From positions 168,501-232,500 of the forward strand of contig CANXME010002423.1 in assembly GCA_948144175.1 (NCBI GenBank): DNA of 64,000 nt. The letters are read 5' to 3'. The position numbers and the translations under genes are program-made. The stretch's first letter is position 1, and every line of letters starts with the position of its first letter. The DNA comes from Closterium sp. NIES-65. Lineage: Eukaryota; Streptophyta; Zygnematophyceae; Desmidiales; Closteriaceae. Below are positions 1-10,350 of this stretch, piece by piece. A model generated the notes under the pieces. The model was not told the DNA's origin, made no database searches, and saw only the letters and a program-made list of their open reading frames with translations.

Positions 1-789
1 GACGCAGCAGACGACTCGAAGGAAGGGTCAGTTACAGCAGTAGCAAGGAGACGCGTGACAGTAGGACTGGCAGCACGAAGAGAGTCCGACTCCGGGTCGG
101 CAAGAGCAGGAAGAGAGGAAGCAGGAGGAGAAGGCAAAGGGGCACGCAGAGGAGCAGTGGACGGACGTAGAGACATCCGGTGCGTGCCAGGGATAGGAGG
201 AGGACGCTGACGCGAACCGCGACCACTAGCGCGCTCTGGACGAACAGGCGACGCAGGACGAGACGCAGGCTCACGACGCTCAGTAAGACCTCCAGTCGGA
301 CCAGCGTAGGGAGAAGGAGCAGGCAAAGGGGAGGCAGGCTGTAGCTGTGGCTATGACCGGACAGGCTGCGGACCCTCTAAGGGAGGAGGAGAAAGGGGAA
401 GACCAAGAACCTGCTGCAGGAGCGGAACGAAGTACGGTCGGGGCCGCGCGGCGACTCCAGAAACAGCAGGAACAGCACCAGCACCCTCGGCAGGAGCACC
501 CACTCCAGTAGCACCTCCAGCAGCACCACCAGAAGCTCCAGAACCTCCAGCAGCAGCACCAGGAGCACTCTCAGTCGGACCGCCAGCAGCAGGCTCAGTG
601 CCAACACCCTCAGCAGCACCAGCTCCAGGAGAACTCGCAGACCCAACAGCTTCAGCACCCACAGGACGAGCACCGCCGGGACGCGCGGCAGCAGTGCCCT
701 CTGCAGCCGAAGAACCACCAGCACTAGCAGCACGCCTCCAGCGCCTGGCAAACCACTCACGCAGCTCCTGTGGGGAGAGTGGCTCCCGG

Positions 790-1020
790 CGAGACGAAGC
801 ACCCCCAAGCTCAGCACCCCTAGGCACAGCAGTCCCAGGCACAGCACCCCCAGGCACAGCACCTCCAGGCTCAGCACCCCTAGGCTCAGCACCCCCAGGC
901 TCAGCACCCCCAGACTCAGCACCCCCAGACTCCGCACCCCCAGACTCAGCACCCCCAGACTCCGCACCCCCAGGCTCAGCACCCCCAGACTCCGCACCCC
1001 CAGGCTCAGCTCTCGCAGCA
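790..1020 (-). repeat. 15-bp minisatellite inside the element 1 coding region
   Basis: Tandem 15-bp units (plus strand form GGCTCAGCACCCCCA and variants) encode repeated pentapeptides of the type GAEPG/GAESG. The array lies between integrase and the expected reverse transcriptase. Unit number and order differ from the sister array at about 11600-11840, showing expansion and contraction within the family. Confidence 0.85.
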
Positions 1021-1149
1021 GCACCAGAGTCACCAGTGACCTCGACAGGCTCGACCGCGTCTACCTGGGACACACCTGACGGGGCAGGACCCTGAGGGGG
1101 GAGGGGGACTACCGGGGGGGGACCTGGTACCAAGAAGAGCGGGGGTGGG

Positions 1150-2120
1150 GGGAGGGACGGAGTGCGGTAGGGGAAGAGGCGGTAGTAGGGTACCGACTCG
1201 TCGAACGTGACGTCCTGGGAGGACAGAACACGTCGAGAGGAGGGGTGGTAGAACTGCCACCCAGGGGCGTCGGGGGGGAACCCTAGGAAGACGCAGGGAG
1301 CAGCGCGAGGGGACAGCTTGTCCGCAGACAAGTCGCGGACAAACGCCCGAGATCCCCAGACCCGGAACGCCGACGCATCGCCAACCTTCCCCGTCCACAG
1401 CAGGGCTGGGGAGGTCTCCGGCCTGGAGACCCTGGGGTGGAGGTTGATCTGATGCGCTGCGTACCTGACCGCAAACGGCCACAGAAAATGGGGGGCAGCC
1501 GCATGCATCATGGACGTACGGGCGACGTCCATGACCATGCCAATGCGGCGCTCAGCAATCCCATTTTGCTGTGGGGAGTCCGGAAGCGTGAAGGACTGGC
1601 GGATGCCTCGCGCCCGACAGTAGGCACGAAGAAGGCTAGAGGAGAACTCTCCGCCTCTGTCAGAGTGCAGATGCAACACAGGAAAGTCGGAGCCAAAGCT
1701 CTGCCTGAGCTGAAGACGAGCTGCGCGGATCAAGTCGATCAGCACCTCAGTAACCTCACCCTTGCTGCGCAAGGGGAAGACTGTGGTGTAACGCGAGTAG
1801 TCGTCAACAACGAGCAGGAAGTAGCGCTCCTGACCCTGTCCAAGGACGCGGGCTGGGCCCCACACGTCCATGTGAAGTGTCTGCAGCGGGGCCTCTGTCG
1901 GAGGAAACTGGGAGGAGTGAGGGGCAGCACGCTGGTGCCCCTCGACACAGGGGACACAGGTAGGGCCAGGGCCCTGAGGAAGGGGAGGTAGGGACCGGGG
2001 GAGACCAGACACAAGAAGACGGGAGGCCATGCCTCTGAGCCGAAGCAGAGAGGGGTGGCCAAGGCGGTGGTGCCAGAGGAGGGTCTCGTGAGACAGACGA
2101 CGACACGAACAGGGGGAAGA
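1150..2120 (-). other. Element 1 integrase region (zinc, catalytic core, C-terminal)
   Basis: An HHCC zinc region (LLWHHRLGHPS ... TCVPCVEG) is followed by the DDE core. Asp codons lie at 1866-1868 (HMDVWG) and 1659-1661 (LHSDRGGEF), and the Glu codon at 1551-1553 (GIAERR). The spacing of the last two is D-X35-E, as expected for retroviral-type integrases. A C-terminal small-barrel-like segment (AFRVWGSRAFVRD...FLGFPPDAPGW) follows near 1385-1170. This enzyme joins cDNA ends to target DNA. Confidence 0.88.
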
Positions 2121-2349
2121 CTGAGGACCAGACCTGGACGCTGCGGCAAACACCTGACCAGACGAAGGGACCCTACCAGACTCAGTACCTGGAGGAGAAG
2201 CAGTGGTCAGTGTGTACAGGCTCGACCCTGGCCGACGTGTAAACGTAGCCAGGTGGCGTCCCGTGCTAGCCTCCGTGCAGTGGGTCACCCGCTGACGAGC
2301 AGGAGTGAACTGGTGGACACCCGCATCCTGTAGGTCAGCACCACTCACC

Positions 2350-2560
2350 AGGTTCGTCGAGAACGAGGGGAGGTAGAGACCAGACAGGGTGCCAGAGGGG
2401 GCCGCCGGACACGGAAGTACCGTGGAGAAGCGAGACAGGACAGGCCCCCCAGAGGGGTCAGCTAGGGACACCGCAACCAGCCGACTCAGCGGCGTGAGAG
2501 TAGTGCGGTCCCGAAAGAAGGAGCGAGACGCTCCAGAGTCAAGTGTGAAGGTGTGAGAGG
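2350..2560 (-). other. Element 1 retropepsin-type protease region
   Basis: The translation contains TFTLDSGASRSFF. The Asp-Ser-Gly box (codons at 2526-2540) is the catalytic motif of Copia aspartic proteases, which work as dimers to cut the Gag-Pol polyprotein. Domain limits are approximate. Confidence 0.8.
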
Positions 2561-4100
2561 CCGAAGCCGACACAGTACCTGAGAGGGCAGACTCACCAGT
2601 ACCTGAGAGCTCAGACGCAGTGGCACCTAGAGCAGCAGCCTCACTAGTACCTGACGCAGCAGTACCAATGCCCGGGTCGGGCGGGAAACACCGGTAACAG
2701 TCATCCTCATCACTACCAGTCACAACATACATAGCAGAAAGAATAGCATCAAAGTCAAGATCATAAATGGCTACACCAGCCTTAGACAGCTCCCCCCAGC
2801 GGGGGATCTCAGCGGCCTCCGGAAACTGCTGACGCCAGGCGTCGGTCAGACGGCCAAAGCAGCGGCGGGCCGTGTGGGTGCCTCCACACCTCTCCCCCGC
2901 ACGGTTGCCGGTGCGAAGAACGTAGGAGCAGGGACCAAACGCACCACCACGCTGACGCTGCAAGTACCACTCACGGAGCTGCTGAGGGGCGGGGACGGTG
3001 CGAGAGCGTTGCTGCTGCTGCTGCTGCTGCTGCTGGCGCTGACCACCCCCAGAGCTGCTGCGCTGGGACGAGACACTCCGACCCCCGCCGCCACCGCCAC
3101 TCCCGCCTCCACCACCGCCCCCGTCTCCACCGCCACCGCCCCCACTGGTACCCTCGCCCCCGCCTCCTCCGCTACCGCCCCCGCCGCCACCTCCGCCTCC
3201 ACCGCCTCCACCAGTACCTCCACTCCCGCCACCACCTCCACCGCCACCCCCACTCCCCCCGCCACCCCCACCTCCTCCGCCACTGCCCCCTCTAGCTCCA
3301 CCCGCTCCCTTGCCCCCCTTGCCCTTGCCAGAGCGGCGTCTACCGCTGGGGGCAGACGCCGCACCGACCGACTCAAAACCAGCGAGGTCGGCCGCAGCGG
3401 CAGAGGCGACAGGGGGCAGCAGGGGGAAAGGAGAACACCCCTCAAAGATGGGGGTGCGAGGGTCACCCCGAGAGGCCCCTACAGCGACTATGCTCTTCTC
3501 AGCCGCTAGCAGGGACTCCTCAAGGAGGTCGACAGTGAGGGTGGTGGGACAGACAGAGAGAAACTGGTCCCTAACGACACGGAGGGACTCAGGGAGACGG
3601 GTGACAAGAAAGTAGAGAGTGATGTACATGGGAGGAGGGTTGGCGGCGCGGAACTCAGCAGGAAGGGCAGCGCGGTAGCGAGCGTCACTAGCGCGGAGGT
3701 GGGTAATGAGGTCAGCGACAGTGGGAAAGGTAGCGAGGTCAGGGAAGAGAAAAGGTAGCATGAGGCGGCTCAGCATAGCGTACGAAGGGGAGGAGTAGCG
3801 TGCAACTACAGCGTCGTACAAGGCCTGAGCGGGCTTGCACTGACTAAAGTGGGCACGCTCGGAGGAAGGGAGGTGGCGACGCACAGCAAGACGTGCAGCA
3901 GCATCGCGGGTCGCCCACTTGGAGCGAACGGCGGAATCAGCATCAGGAGGAGGGGCAGGGACAGCGCCAGAGACAAAGTCAAAGAGAGAGACCTCATCGA
4001 CCGCATCACACAGTGAGTACAGCTGCAGGTCCTCAATCCAGACTGCAAAGTCAATGGCTCTACCCTCAGCGTCAAAAGCTAGGACATTGGGGGTGGCCAT

Positions 4101-5166
4101 GATAGCAGCTGACAGTCTCACCGGGCAGGAAGAGTCGGGTAGGTCAGCGGCGCAGGTACACAGCCCAGGAGCAGCAGTAGCCCGACAGGAGCAGGAGAGC
4201 AGCTCCTCTGGCGGCTCGGGCAGCTCGGGCGGCTCGGGCGGCTCGGGCGGCTCGGGCGGCGCGGGCGGCTCGGGCGGCTAGGGCGGCTCGAGTGGCTAGG
4301 GCGGCGCGGGCGGCCCGGGCGGCTCGGGCGGCTCAGGCGGCTCGGGCGGCGGCACGGGCGGCTGGGGCAGCTCGGTGGCGGCTCACGGGCGGCTGCGGCG
4401 GCGTCGGCGGCTCACGGGCAACGGCGGCTCACGGGCGGCGGCGGCGGCGTCGGCGGCTCACGGGCGGCGGCGGCGGCGTCGGCGGCTCACGGGCAACGGC
4501 AGCGGCAGCGGCGTCAGAGGCTCACGGGCGGCGGCGGCGGCGTCGGCGGCTCACGGGCGACGGCAGCGGCAGCGGTGTCGGCGGCTCACGGGCGGCGGCG
4601 GCGGCGTCGGCGGCTCACGGGCGACGGCAGCGGCAGTGGCGTCGGCGGCGTCGGCGGCTCACGTGTGGCGGCGGCAACGTCGGCTGCTCACGGGCGGCGT
4701 CGGCAGCTCACGGGCGGGCTGAAGGCCCACGGGTGGGCGGTTCGCGGGCAGCGCCGGCTCACGGGCGGGCGGCGTGACGGGCAGGCGGCGGGACGGGCGG
4801 CGGCGTCACGGGCTGCGGCGTCACGGGCGGCGGTTCACGGGCGGCTGCGTCACGGGCGGCGCTCACGGGCGGCGCTCACGGGCGGCGCTAAAGGGTGGCG
4901 ACCGGCGGCGGCTCACGGGCGGCGCTACGGGCGGCGGCTCACGGGTGGCGCTAACGGGCGGCCGCACGGGCGGCGCTACGGGCTGCGCAAAGGGCGGCGC
5001 GAACGGGCAGCCGCACGGGCGGCGCTAACGGGCGGCGCTAACGAGCGGCGCGAACGGGCGGCTCGAAAGGGCTGGCGTTAGGGCGGGCGCTAGGGCGGGC
5101 GCCAGGGCAGAATAAAAAAAAAATTCTAGGTGGTGGGCCTGAAGCAAAGTTCCCACAGGGGAACCT
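4101..5166 (-). repeat. GC-rich 5' leader of element 1 with tandem simple repeats
   Basis: About 1.07 kb between primer-binding site and Gag start. The first part, at 5149-5164, can form a 6-bp hairpin (GTTCCC / GGGAAC) and is followed by a run of ten T on the minus strand (5114-5123). The remainder is dominated by degenerate repeats of the plus-strand form GGCTCACGGGCGGCGGCG, with GGCTCGGGC units at 4200-4350. Long open frames on either strand here are a by-product of the high GC content. No coding claim is made. Confidence 0.75.
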
Positions 5167-5178
5167 GCTCTGATTCCA
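5167..5178 (-). other. Primer-binding site of element 1
   Basis: The minus strand reads TGGAATCAGAGC immediately after the LTR. It differs at one base from TGGTATCAGAGC, the site complementary to the 3' end of plant initiator-methionine tRNA that many Copia elements use. The same variant occurs in element 2. Confidence 0.8.
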
Positions 5179-5312
5179 TGTGAAGAAGTGAACGAGAGAA
5201 TGTGTGAACTATGAACAAAGTGAGTACAAATAGGAAACCCTAGCTGGGTTGTACCCCCTATGGGATACCCCACTATAGCCTACACAAATAAGTAAGCTAT
5301 GATGTTCTGACA
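5179..5312 (-). repeat. 5' LTR of element 1
   Basis: 134 bp. On the minus strand it starts TGTCAGAAC and ends CTTCACA, giving the TG...CA ends usual for LTRs. It is bounded by satellite on the outside and by the primer-binding site on the inside. It shares the central block around GGGGTATCCCATAGGGGG with the LTRs at 7126-7257 and 14643-14774. I see no convincing TATA box in it. The matching 3' LTR is outside the window, so no LTR-pair age can be given. Confidence 0.9.
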
Positions 5313-7125
5313 GACTGGCCGATGCACCATTTTCTCTACACATGTGCGTTAGTTACCTTTCAAACCCTTACGTTCACTAGATGAATATATTTCCTACCTT
5401 CTATTTGAGTGAGACCACTAGATTCCGTGTACTATGCGAGATCTGAGCGCTTCCATTCTCCCTGGCATTTGCACTCTAAGTTCCCATACTGACCGACCTG
5501 GCCATTGCACTATTTTCCATATACATATGCATTAGATTCCTTTCGAACCTTATTAGCTCACTAGATTTATATATTTCCCACCTTCTGATCGAGTGAGACC
5601 GCTAGATTCCCTCTACTTTTTGAGAAATGAGCGTTTCCGTTCTTCTTGGCCCTAGTTGTACTATAAGTGCGAAATGCCGGCCAGACTGGCAGATGCATAA
5701 TTTTCTCTACACATGTGCGTTAGTTACCTTTCAAACCCTTACGTTCACTAGATGTATATATTTCCTACTTTCTATTTGAGTGAGACCACTAGATTCCGTG
5801 TACTATGCGAGATCTAAGCGCTTCCGTTCTCCCTGGCATTTGCACTCTAAGTTCCCATACTGACCAACCTGGCCATTGCACCATTTTCCATATACATATG
5901 CATTAGATTCCTTTCGAACCTTAATAGCTCACTAGATTTATATATTTCCCACCTTTTGATCGAGTGAGACCGCTAGATTCCCTTTACTTTTTGAGAAATG
6001 AGCGTTTCCGTTCTCCTTGGCCCTACTTGCACTATAAGTGCGAAATGCCGGCCAGACTGGCCGATGCACCATTTTCTCTACACATGTGCGTTATTTACCT
6101 TTCAAACCCTTACGTTCACTAGATGAATTTATTTCCTACCTTCTATTTGAGTGAAACCACTAGATTCCGTGTATTATGCGAGATCTGAGCGGTTCCGTTC
6201 TCCCAGGCATTTGCACTCTAAGTTCCCATACTTACCGACCTGGCCAATGCACCACTTTCCATATACATATGCATTAGATTCCTTCCGAACCTTATCAGCT
6301 CACAAGATTTATATATTTCCCACCTTCTGATCGAGTTAGACCGCTAGATTCCCTCTACTTTTTGAGAAATGAGCGTTTCTGTTCTCCTTGGCCCTAGTTG
6401 CACTATAAGTGCGAAATGCCGGCCAGACTGGCCGATGCACATTTTTCTCTACACATGTGCGTTAGTTACCTTTCAAACCCTTACGTTCACTAGATGAATA
6501 TATTTCCTACCTTCTATTTGAGTGAGACCACTTGATTCCATGTACTGTGCGAGTTCAGAGCACTTCCATTCTCCCTGGCATTTGCATTTTAAGTTCCGAT
6601 ACTAACCGCACTGGTCAATGCACCATTTTCTCTATACATGTGCGTTAAATACATTTCAAACATTTTTAGCTGACTAGATTTATATATTTTCCACGTTCTG
6701 ATTGAGCGAGACTGTTAGATTCCCTCTACTTTTTGAGAAACGAGCGTTTCCATTCTCCCTGGCCCTACTTGCACTATGAGTGCGAAATGCCGGCCAGACT
6801 GGCCGATGCACCATTTTCTCTACACATGAGCGTTAGTTACCTTTCAAACCCTTACGTTCACTAGATTAATATAGTTCCTACCTTATATTTGAGTGAGACC
6901 ACTAGATTCCGTGTATTATGCGAGATCTGAGCGGTTCCGTTCTCCCAGGCATTTGCACTCTAAGTTGCCATACCGACCGACCTGGCCAATGCACCACTTT
7001 CCATATACATATGCATTAGATTCCTTTCAAACCTTTTTAGCTCACTAGATTTATATATTTCCCACCTTCTGATCGAGTGAGACCGCTAGATTCCCTCTAC
7101 TTTTTCAGAAATGAGCGTTTCCGTT
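5313..7125 (+). repeat. 371-bp dimeric satellite, forward orientation, between elements 1 and 2
   Basis: About five dimer units of the satellite described at 50180-64000, in the same orientation. Units begin around GCCGGCCAGACTGGCCGATG and contain the two related halves. The array is interrupted cleanly on the left by the element 1 LTR (within GGCCA/GACTGGCC) and on the right by element 2 (after CCGTT). Nothing else is present. Confidence 0.95.
7121..7125. repeat. Target-site duplication of element 2, left copy
   Basis: CCGTT directly before the 5' LTR, identical to 14775-14779 after the 3' LTR. Five bases is the usual size for Copia integration. Confidence 0.92.
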
Positions 7126-7257
7126 TGTCAGAACTTATAGCTTACTTGTTTCTGTAGGCTATAGTGGGGTATCCCATAGGGGGTACAACCCAATTGGGGT
7201 TTCCTATTTGTACTCACTTCGTTCATAGTCATTCCACTTCTCGTTCGTACTTCCTCA
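7126..7257 (+). repeat. 5' LTR of element 2
   Basis: 132 bp, beginning TGTCAGAAC and ending TTCCTCA. It matches 14643-14774 at 131 of 132 positions by direct reading. The primer-binding site follows immediately. No clear TATA box or polyadenylation signal could be picked out. Confidence 0.95.
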
Positions 7258-7269
7258 TGGAATCAGAGC
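7258..7269 (+). other. Primer-binding site of element 2
   Basis: TGGAATCAGAGC directly follows the 5' LTR. It differs at one base from the initiator-methionine type TGGTATCAGAGC. The identical variant in element 1 suggests a family trait rather than chance change. Confidence 0.8.
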
Positions 7270-8481
7270 AGGTCCCTTCCTAGGGCCTGTTCCTAGGGCC
7301 CACCGAAGCGCGCCCCGAGGCGCGCATTTTTTTTTAGCGACCCTCCGAGTCGCCCCTCCCGTCGTGCTCCCGCTTAGGCCCCTCGTCGGCCCCCGCTTAG
7401 GCCCCTCGTCGGCCCCGCTTAGGCCCCTCGTCGGCCCCGCTTAGGCCCCTCGTCGGCCCCGCTTAGGCCCCTCGTCGGCCCCTGCTTAGGCCCCTCGTCG
7501 GCCCCGCGTACCCCTCGTCGGCCTCGCGTAGGCCCCACGTACCCCTCGTCGGCCCCGCGTACCCCTCGTCGGCCCCGCGTACCCCTCGTCGGCCCCGCGT
7601 AGGCCCCGCGTACCCCTCGTCGGCCCCACGTAGGCCCCGCGTAGGCCCCGCGTACCCCTCGTCGGCCCCGCGTAGGCCCCGCGTACCCCTCGTCGACCCC
7701 GCGTACCCCTCGTCGGCCCCGCGTAGGCCCCGCCCAGGCCCCGTCTCGGCCCCGTGTCGGCCCCGCGTAGGCTCCGTCGGCCCCGCTTAGGCCCCTCTTC
7801 GGCCCCGCGCCGGCCCCACCTACGCCCTGTCGGCCCCGCGCTGGCCCCGCTTAGGCCCGCCACCGGCCCCTGCTACAGCCCGCCGCGTCGGCCCCGCCTA
7901 CAGCCCGCCGGCCCGCCTAGGCCCCACTTCGGCCCCTCGTCGGCCCCACTACAGCCCGCACCGGCCCCTACTACAGCCCGCCACCGGCCCTGCTACAGCC
8001 GCCACCGGCCCCTACTACAGCCCGCCGCCGGCCCTGCTACAGCCCGCCACCGGCCCTGCTACAGCCGCCACCGGCCCCTGCTACAGCCCGCCACCGGCCC
8101 TGCTACAGCCCACCACCGGCCCTGCTACAGCCGCCACCGGCCCCTGCTACAGCCCGCCGCCGGCCCTGCTACAGCCCGCCGCCGGCCCTGCTACAGCCCG
8201 CCACCGGCCCTGCTACAGCCCACCACCGGCCCTGCTGCAGCCCGCCGTGCTGCACGTGAGCAGCCCCAGCAGCCCGCGCCGCCCGTGAGCCCCTACGCCA
8301 CCCGAGCCGCGCGAGACGCCCGAGCCGCCCGAGCCGCCCGAGCCGCCCGAGCCGCCCGAGCCGCCCGAGCCGCCTGAGCCACGCGAGCCACCTGAGGAGC
8401 CGTGCTGCTGTCCCTGAGCTGTGTTCCTCTGCTGCTGACCTACCCGACTCTTCCAGCCCGGTGAGACTTTCAGCTGCTGCC
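7270..8481 (+). repeat. GC-rich 5' leader of element 2 with tandem repeats
   Basis: About 1.2 kb. It begins with a hairpin-capable stretch (7308-7325, GCGCGCC/GGCGCGC) and nine T (7327-7335). Then come degenerate repeats of GTCGGCCCCGCTTAGGCCCC type (about 7370-7870), of CTACAGCCCGCCACCGGCCC type (about 7870-8235), and GAGCCGCCC units (about 8320-8380). These repeats are unrelated in sequence to those in the leader of element 1. No gene is claimed here. Confidence 0.8.
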
Positions 8482-9150
8482 ATGGCCACCCCCAATGTTC
8501 TTACTTTTGACGCTGAGGGGAGGGCCATTGACTTTGCCGTCTGGATTGAAGACCTGCAGCTGTACTTACTGTGTGATGCGATAGATGAGGTCTCTCTCTT
8601 TGACTTTGTCTCTGGAGCTGTCCCTGCCCCGCCTGCTGATGCTGACTCTGCCGTTCGCTCCAAGTGGGCGACCCGCGATGCTGCTGCACGTCTTGCTGTG
8701 CGTCGCCACCTCCCTTCCTCTGAGCGTGCCCACTTTAGTCAGTGCAAGACCGCTCAGGCCTTGTACGACGCTGTAGTTGCACGCTACTCCTCCCCTTCCT
8801 CCGCTACCCTTAGCCGCCTCATGCTACCGTTTCTCTTCCCTGACCTCGCTTCCTTTCCCACTGTCGCTGACCTCGTTACCCACCTCCGCGCTAGTGACGC
8901 TCGCTACCGCGCTGCCCTTCCTGCTGAGTTCCGCGCCGCAAACCCTCCTCCCATGTATATCACTCTCTACTTTCTCGTCACCCGTCTTCCTGAGTCCCTT
9001 CGTGTCGTTAGGGACCAGTTTCTCTCTGTCTGTCCCACCACCCTCACTGTCGACCTCCTTGAGGAGTCCCTGCTAGCGGCTGAGAAGAGTATTGTCGCTG
9101 TAGGGGCCTCTAGGGGTGACCCTCGCACCCCCATCTTTGAGGGGTGTTCT
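8482..9150 (+). other. Element 2 Gag region
   Basis: The translation MATPNVLTFDAEGRAIDFAV... through YITLYFLVTRLPESL and DLLEESLLAAEKS has the layout of Copia Gag proteins (an N-terminal core that assembles the particle). Assignment rests on position and on overall resemblance to Copia Gag, not on a catalytic motif. Confidence 0.7.
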
Positions 9151-9279
9151 CCTTCCCCCCTGCTGCCCTCTGTCGCCTCTGCTGCTACGGCCGACCTCGC
9201 TGGTTTTGAGTCGGTCGGTGCGGCGTCTGCCCCCAGCGGCAGACGCCGCTCTGGCAAGGGCAAGGGGGGCAAGGGAGCG

Positions 9280-9555
9280 GGTGGATCTAGAGGAGGCAGT
9301 GGCGGAGGAGGTGGGGGTGGCGGGGGGAGTGGGGGTGGCGGTGGAGGTGGTGGCGGGAGTGGAGGTACTAGTGGCGGCGGTGGAGGCGGAGGTGGCGGCG
9401 GAGGTGGTAGCGGAGGAGGCGGTGGGAGCGGTGGGAGCGACGGTCCTGGTGGGGGAGGTGGCGGTGGAGACGGGGGTGGCGGTGGAGGCGGGGGTGGTGG
9501 TGGAGGCGGGGGTCGGAGTGGCTCGTCCCAGCGGAGCAGCTCTGGGGGTGGTCAG

Positions 9556-9599
<44 letters not shown>

Positions 9600-9625
9600 G
9601 CAGCAGCAGCAGCGCTCTCGCACCG
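9280..9625 (+). repeat. Gly-rich and poly-Gln coding linker in Gag, element 2
   Basis: GGT/GGC/GGA-rich sequence encodes a stretch that is mostly glycine. It is followed by a CAG run at about 9560-9612 encoding more than a dozen glutamines broken by a proline. It lies between the Gag core and the zinc knuckle. The same arrangement with other repeat lengths is in element 1 (about 3310-3000). Confidence 0.85.
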
Positions 9626-9690
9626 TCCCCGGCCCTCAGCAGCTCCGTGAGTGGTACTTGCAGCGTCAGCGCGGTGGTGCTCTTGGTCCC

Positions 9691-9762
9691 TGCCCCTACG
9701 TTCTTCGCACCGGTGACCGTGCGGGGGAGAGGTGTGGAGGCGCCCACACAGCCCGTCGCTGC
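9691..9762 (+). other. Atypical zinc knuckle of element 2
   Basis: Residues spaced C-X13-C-X3-H-X4-C, beginning CPYVLRTGD and ending HTARRC. The usual retroelement knuckle is C-X2-C-X4-H-X4-C. Element 1 keeps exactly the same spacing, so it appears to be a family feature. A role in RNA binding is inferred from position only. Confidence 0.55.
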
Positions 9763-10059
9763 TTTGGCCGTCTGACCGACGCCTGGCGTCAGCAGTTTCC
9801 GGAGGCCGCTGAGATCCCCCGCTGGGGAGAGCTGTCTAGGGCTGGAGTAGCTATTTATGATCTTGACTTTGATGCTATTCTCTCTGCTATGTATGCTGTG
9901 ACTGGTAGTGATGAGGATGACTGTTACCGGTGTTTCCCGCCCGACCCGGGCATTGGTACTGCCGCGTCAGGTACTAGTGAGGCTGCTGCTCTAGGTGCCA
10001 GTGCGTCTGTGCTCTCAGGTGCTGGTGAGTCTGCCCTCTCAGGTACTGTGTCGGCTTCG

Positions 10060-10350
10060 GCCTCTTACACCTTCACCCTTGACTCTGGAGCGTCTCGCTC
10101 CTTCTTTAGGGACCGCACCACTCTCACGCCGCTGAGTCGGCCGGTTGCAGTGTCCCTGGCTGACCCCTCTGGGGGGCCGGTCCTGGCTCGCTTCTCCACT
10201 GTCCTCCCGTGTCCGGCGGCCCCCTCTGGCACCCTGACTGGTCTCTACCTCCCCTCGTTCTCGACGAACTTGGTGAGTGGTGCTGACCTCCAGGATGCGG
10301 GTGTCCACCAGTTCACCCCTGCTCGTCAGCGGGTGACCCACTGCACGGAG
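10060..10350 (+). other. Element 2 retropepsin-type protease region
   Basis: TFTLDSGASRSFF, with DSGAS codons at 10081-10095, is the Copia aspartic protease active-site box. Limits are approximate. Confidence 0.82.

Larger units (their letters stand above)
1..4100 (-). pseudogene. Copia gag-pol coding region of element 1 (partial, broken)
   Basis: Coding starts at the ATG at 4100 in a good initiation context (GCCATGG-like in the sister copy), with the N-terminus MATPNVLAFDAEGRAIDF. In order on the minus strand come: Gag of the Copia type (about 4100-3430); a Gly-rich linker and a Gln run (about 3310-3000); an atypical zinc knuckle; a protease with LDSGAS near 2540; the HHCC zinc region ahead of integrase; the integrase catalytic core and its C-terminal domain; then a linker of repeated GAEPG/GAESG units. 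Reverse transcriptase is outside the window. Such polyproteins are cleaved in virus-like particles by the encoded protease. The copy is treated as a fossil; the part in view has at least one break. Confidence 0.88.
1..5312 (-). mobile_element. Ty1/Copia LTR retrotransposon, element 1 (5' part, cut by window edge)
   Basis: Reading the minus strand from 5312 downward there is an LTR, a primer-binding site, a long GC-rich leader, then Gag, protease and integrase coding. The window ends before reverse transcriptase, RNase H and the 3' LTR, which should lie to the left of position 1. Integrase encoded ahead of reverse transcriptase (inferred from element 2, whose coding aligns with positions 1-4100 throughout) is the Copia order. 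Satellite directly abuts the LTR at 5313. The part in view is broken, with at least one interruption of the coding region. Its LTR is roughly 85% identical by eye to that of element 2, so both belong to one family but come from different sub-lineages. Confidence 0.93.

Noticed and set aside
4292-5081. Several overlapping Ala/Arg-rich open frames in the leader of element 1
   Set aside because: GC-rich simple repeat gives long frames in many phases on both strands, with no conserved protein between the two elements.
5313-7125. Elements 1 and 2 as a single palindromic or composite element
   Set aside because: Each has its own LTR and leader with different repeats. The DNA between them is ordinary satellite, and element 2 has its own target duplication.
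7486-8377. Open frames on both strands of the leader of element 2
   Set aside because: Same reason: tandem GC repeats. They lie between primer site and Gag and are not shared with element 1.
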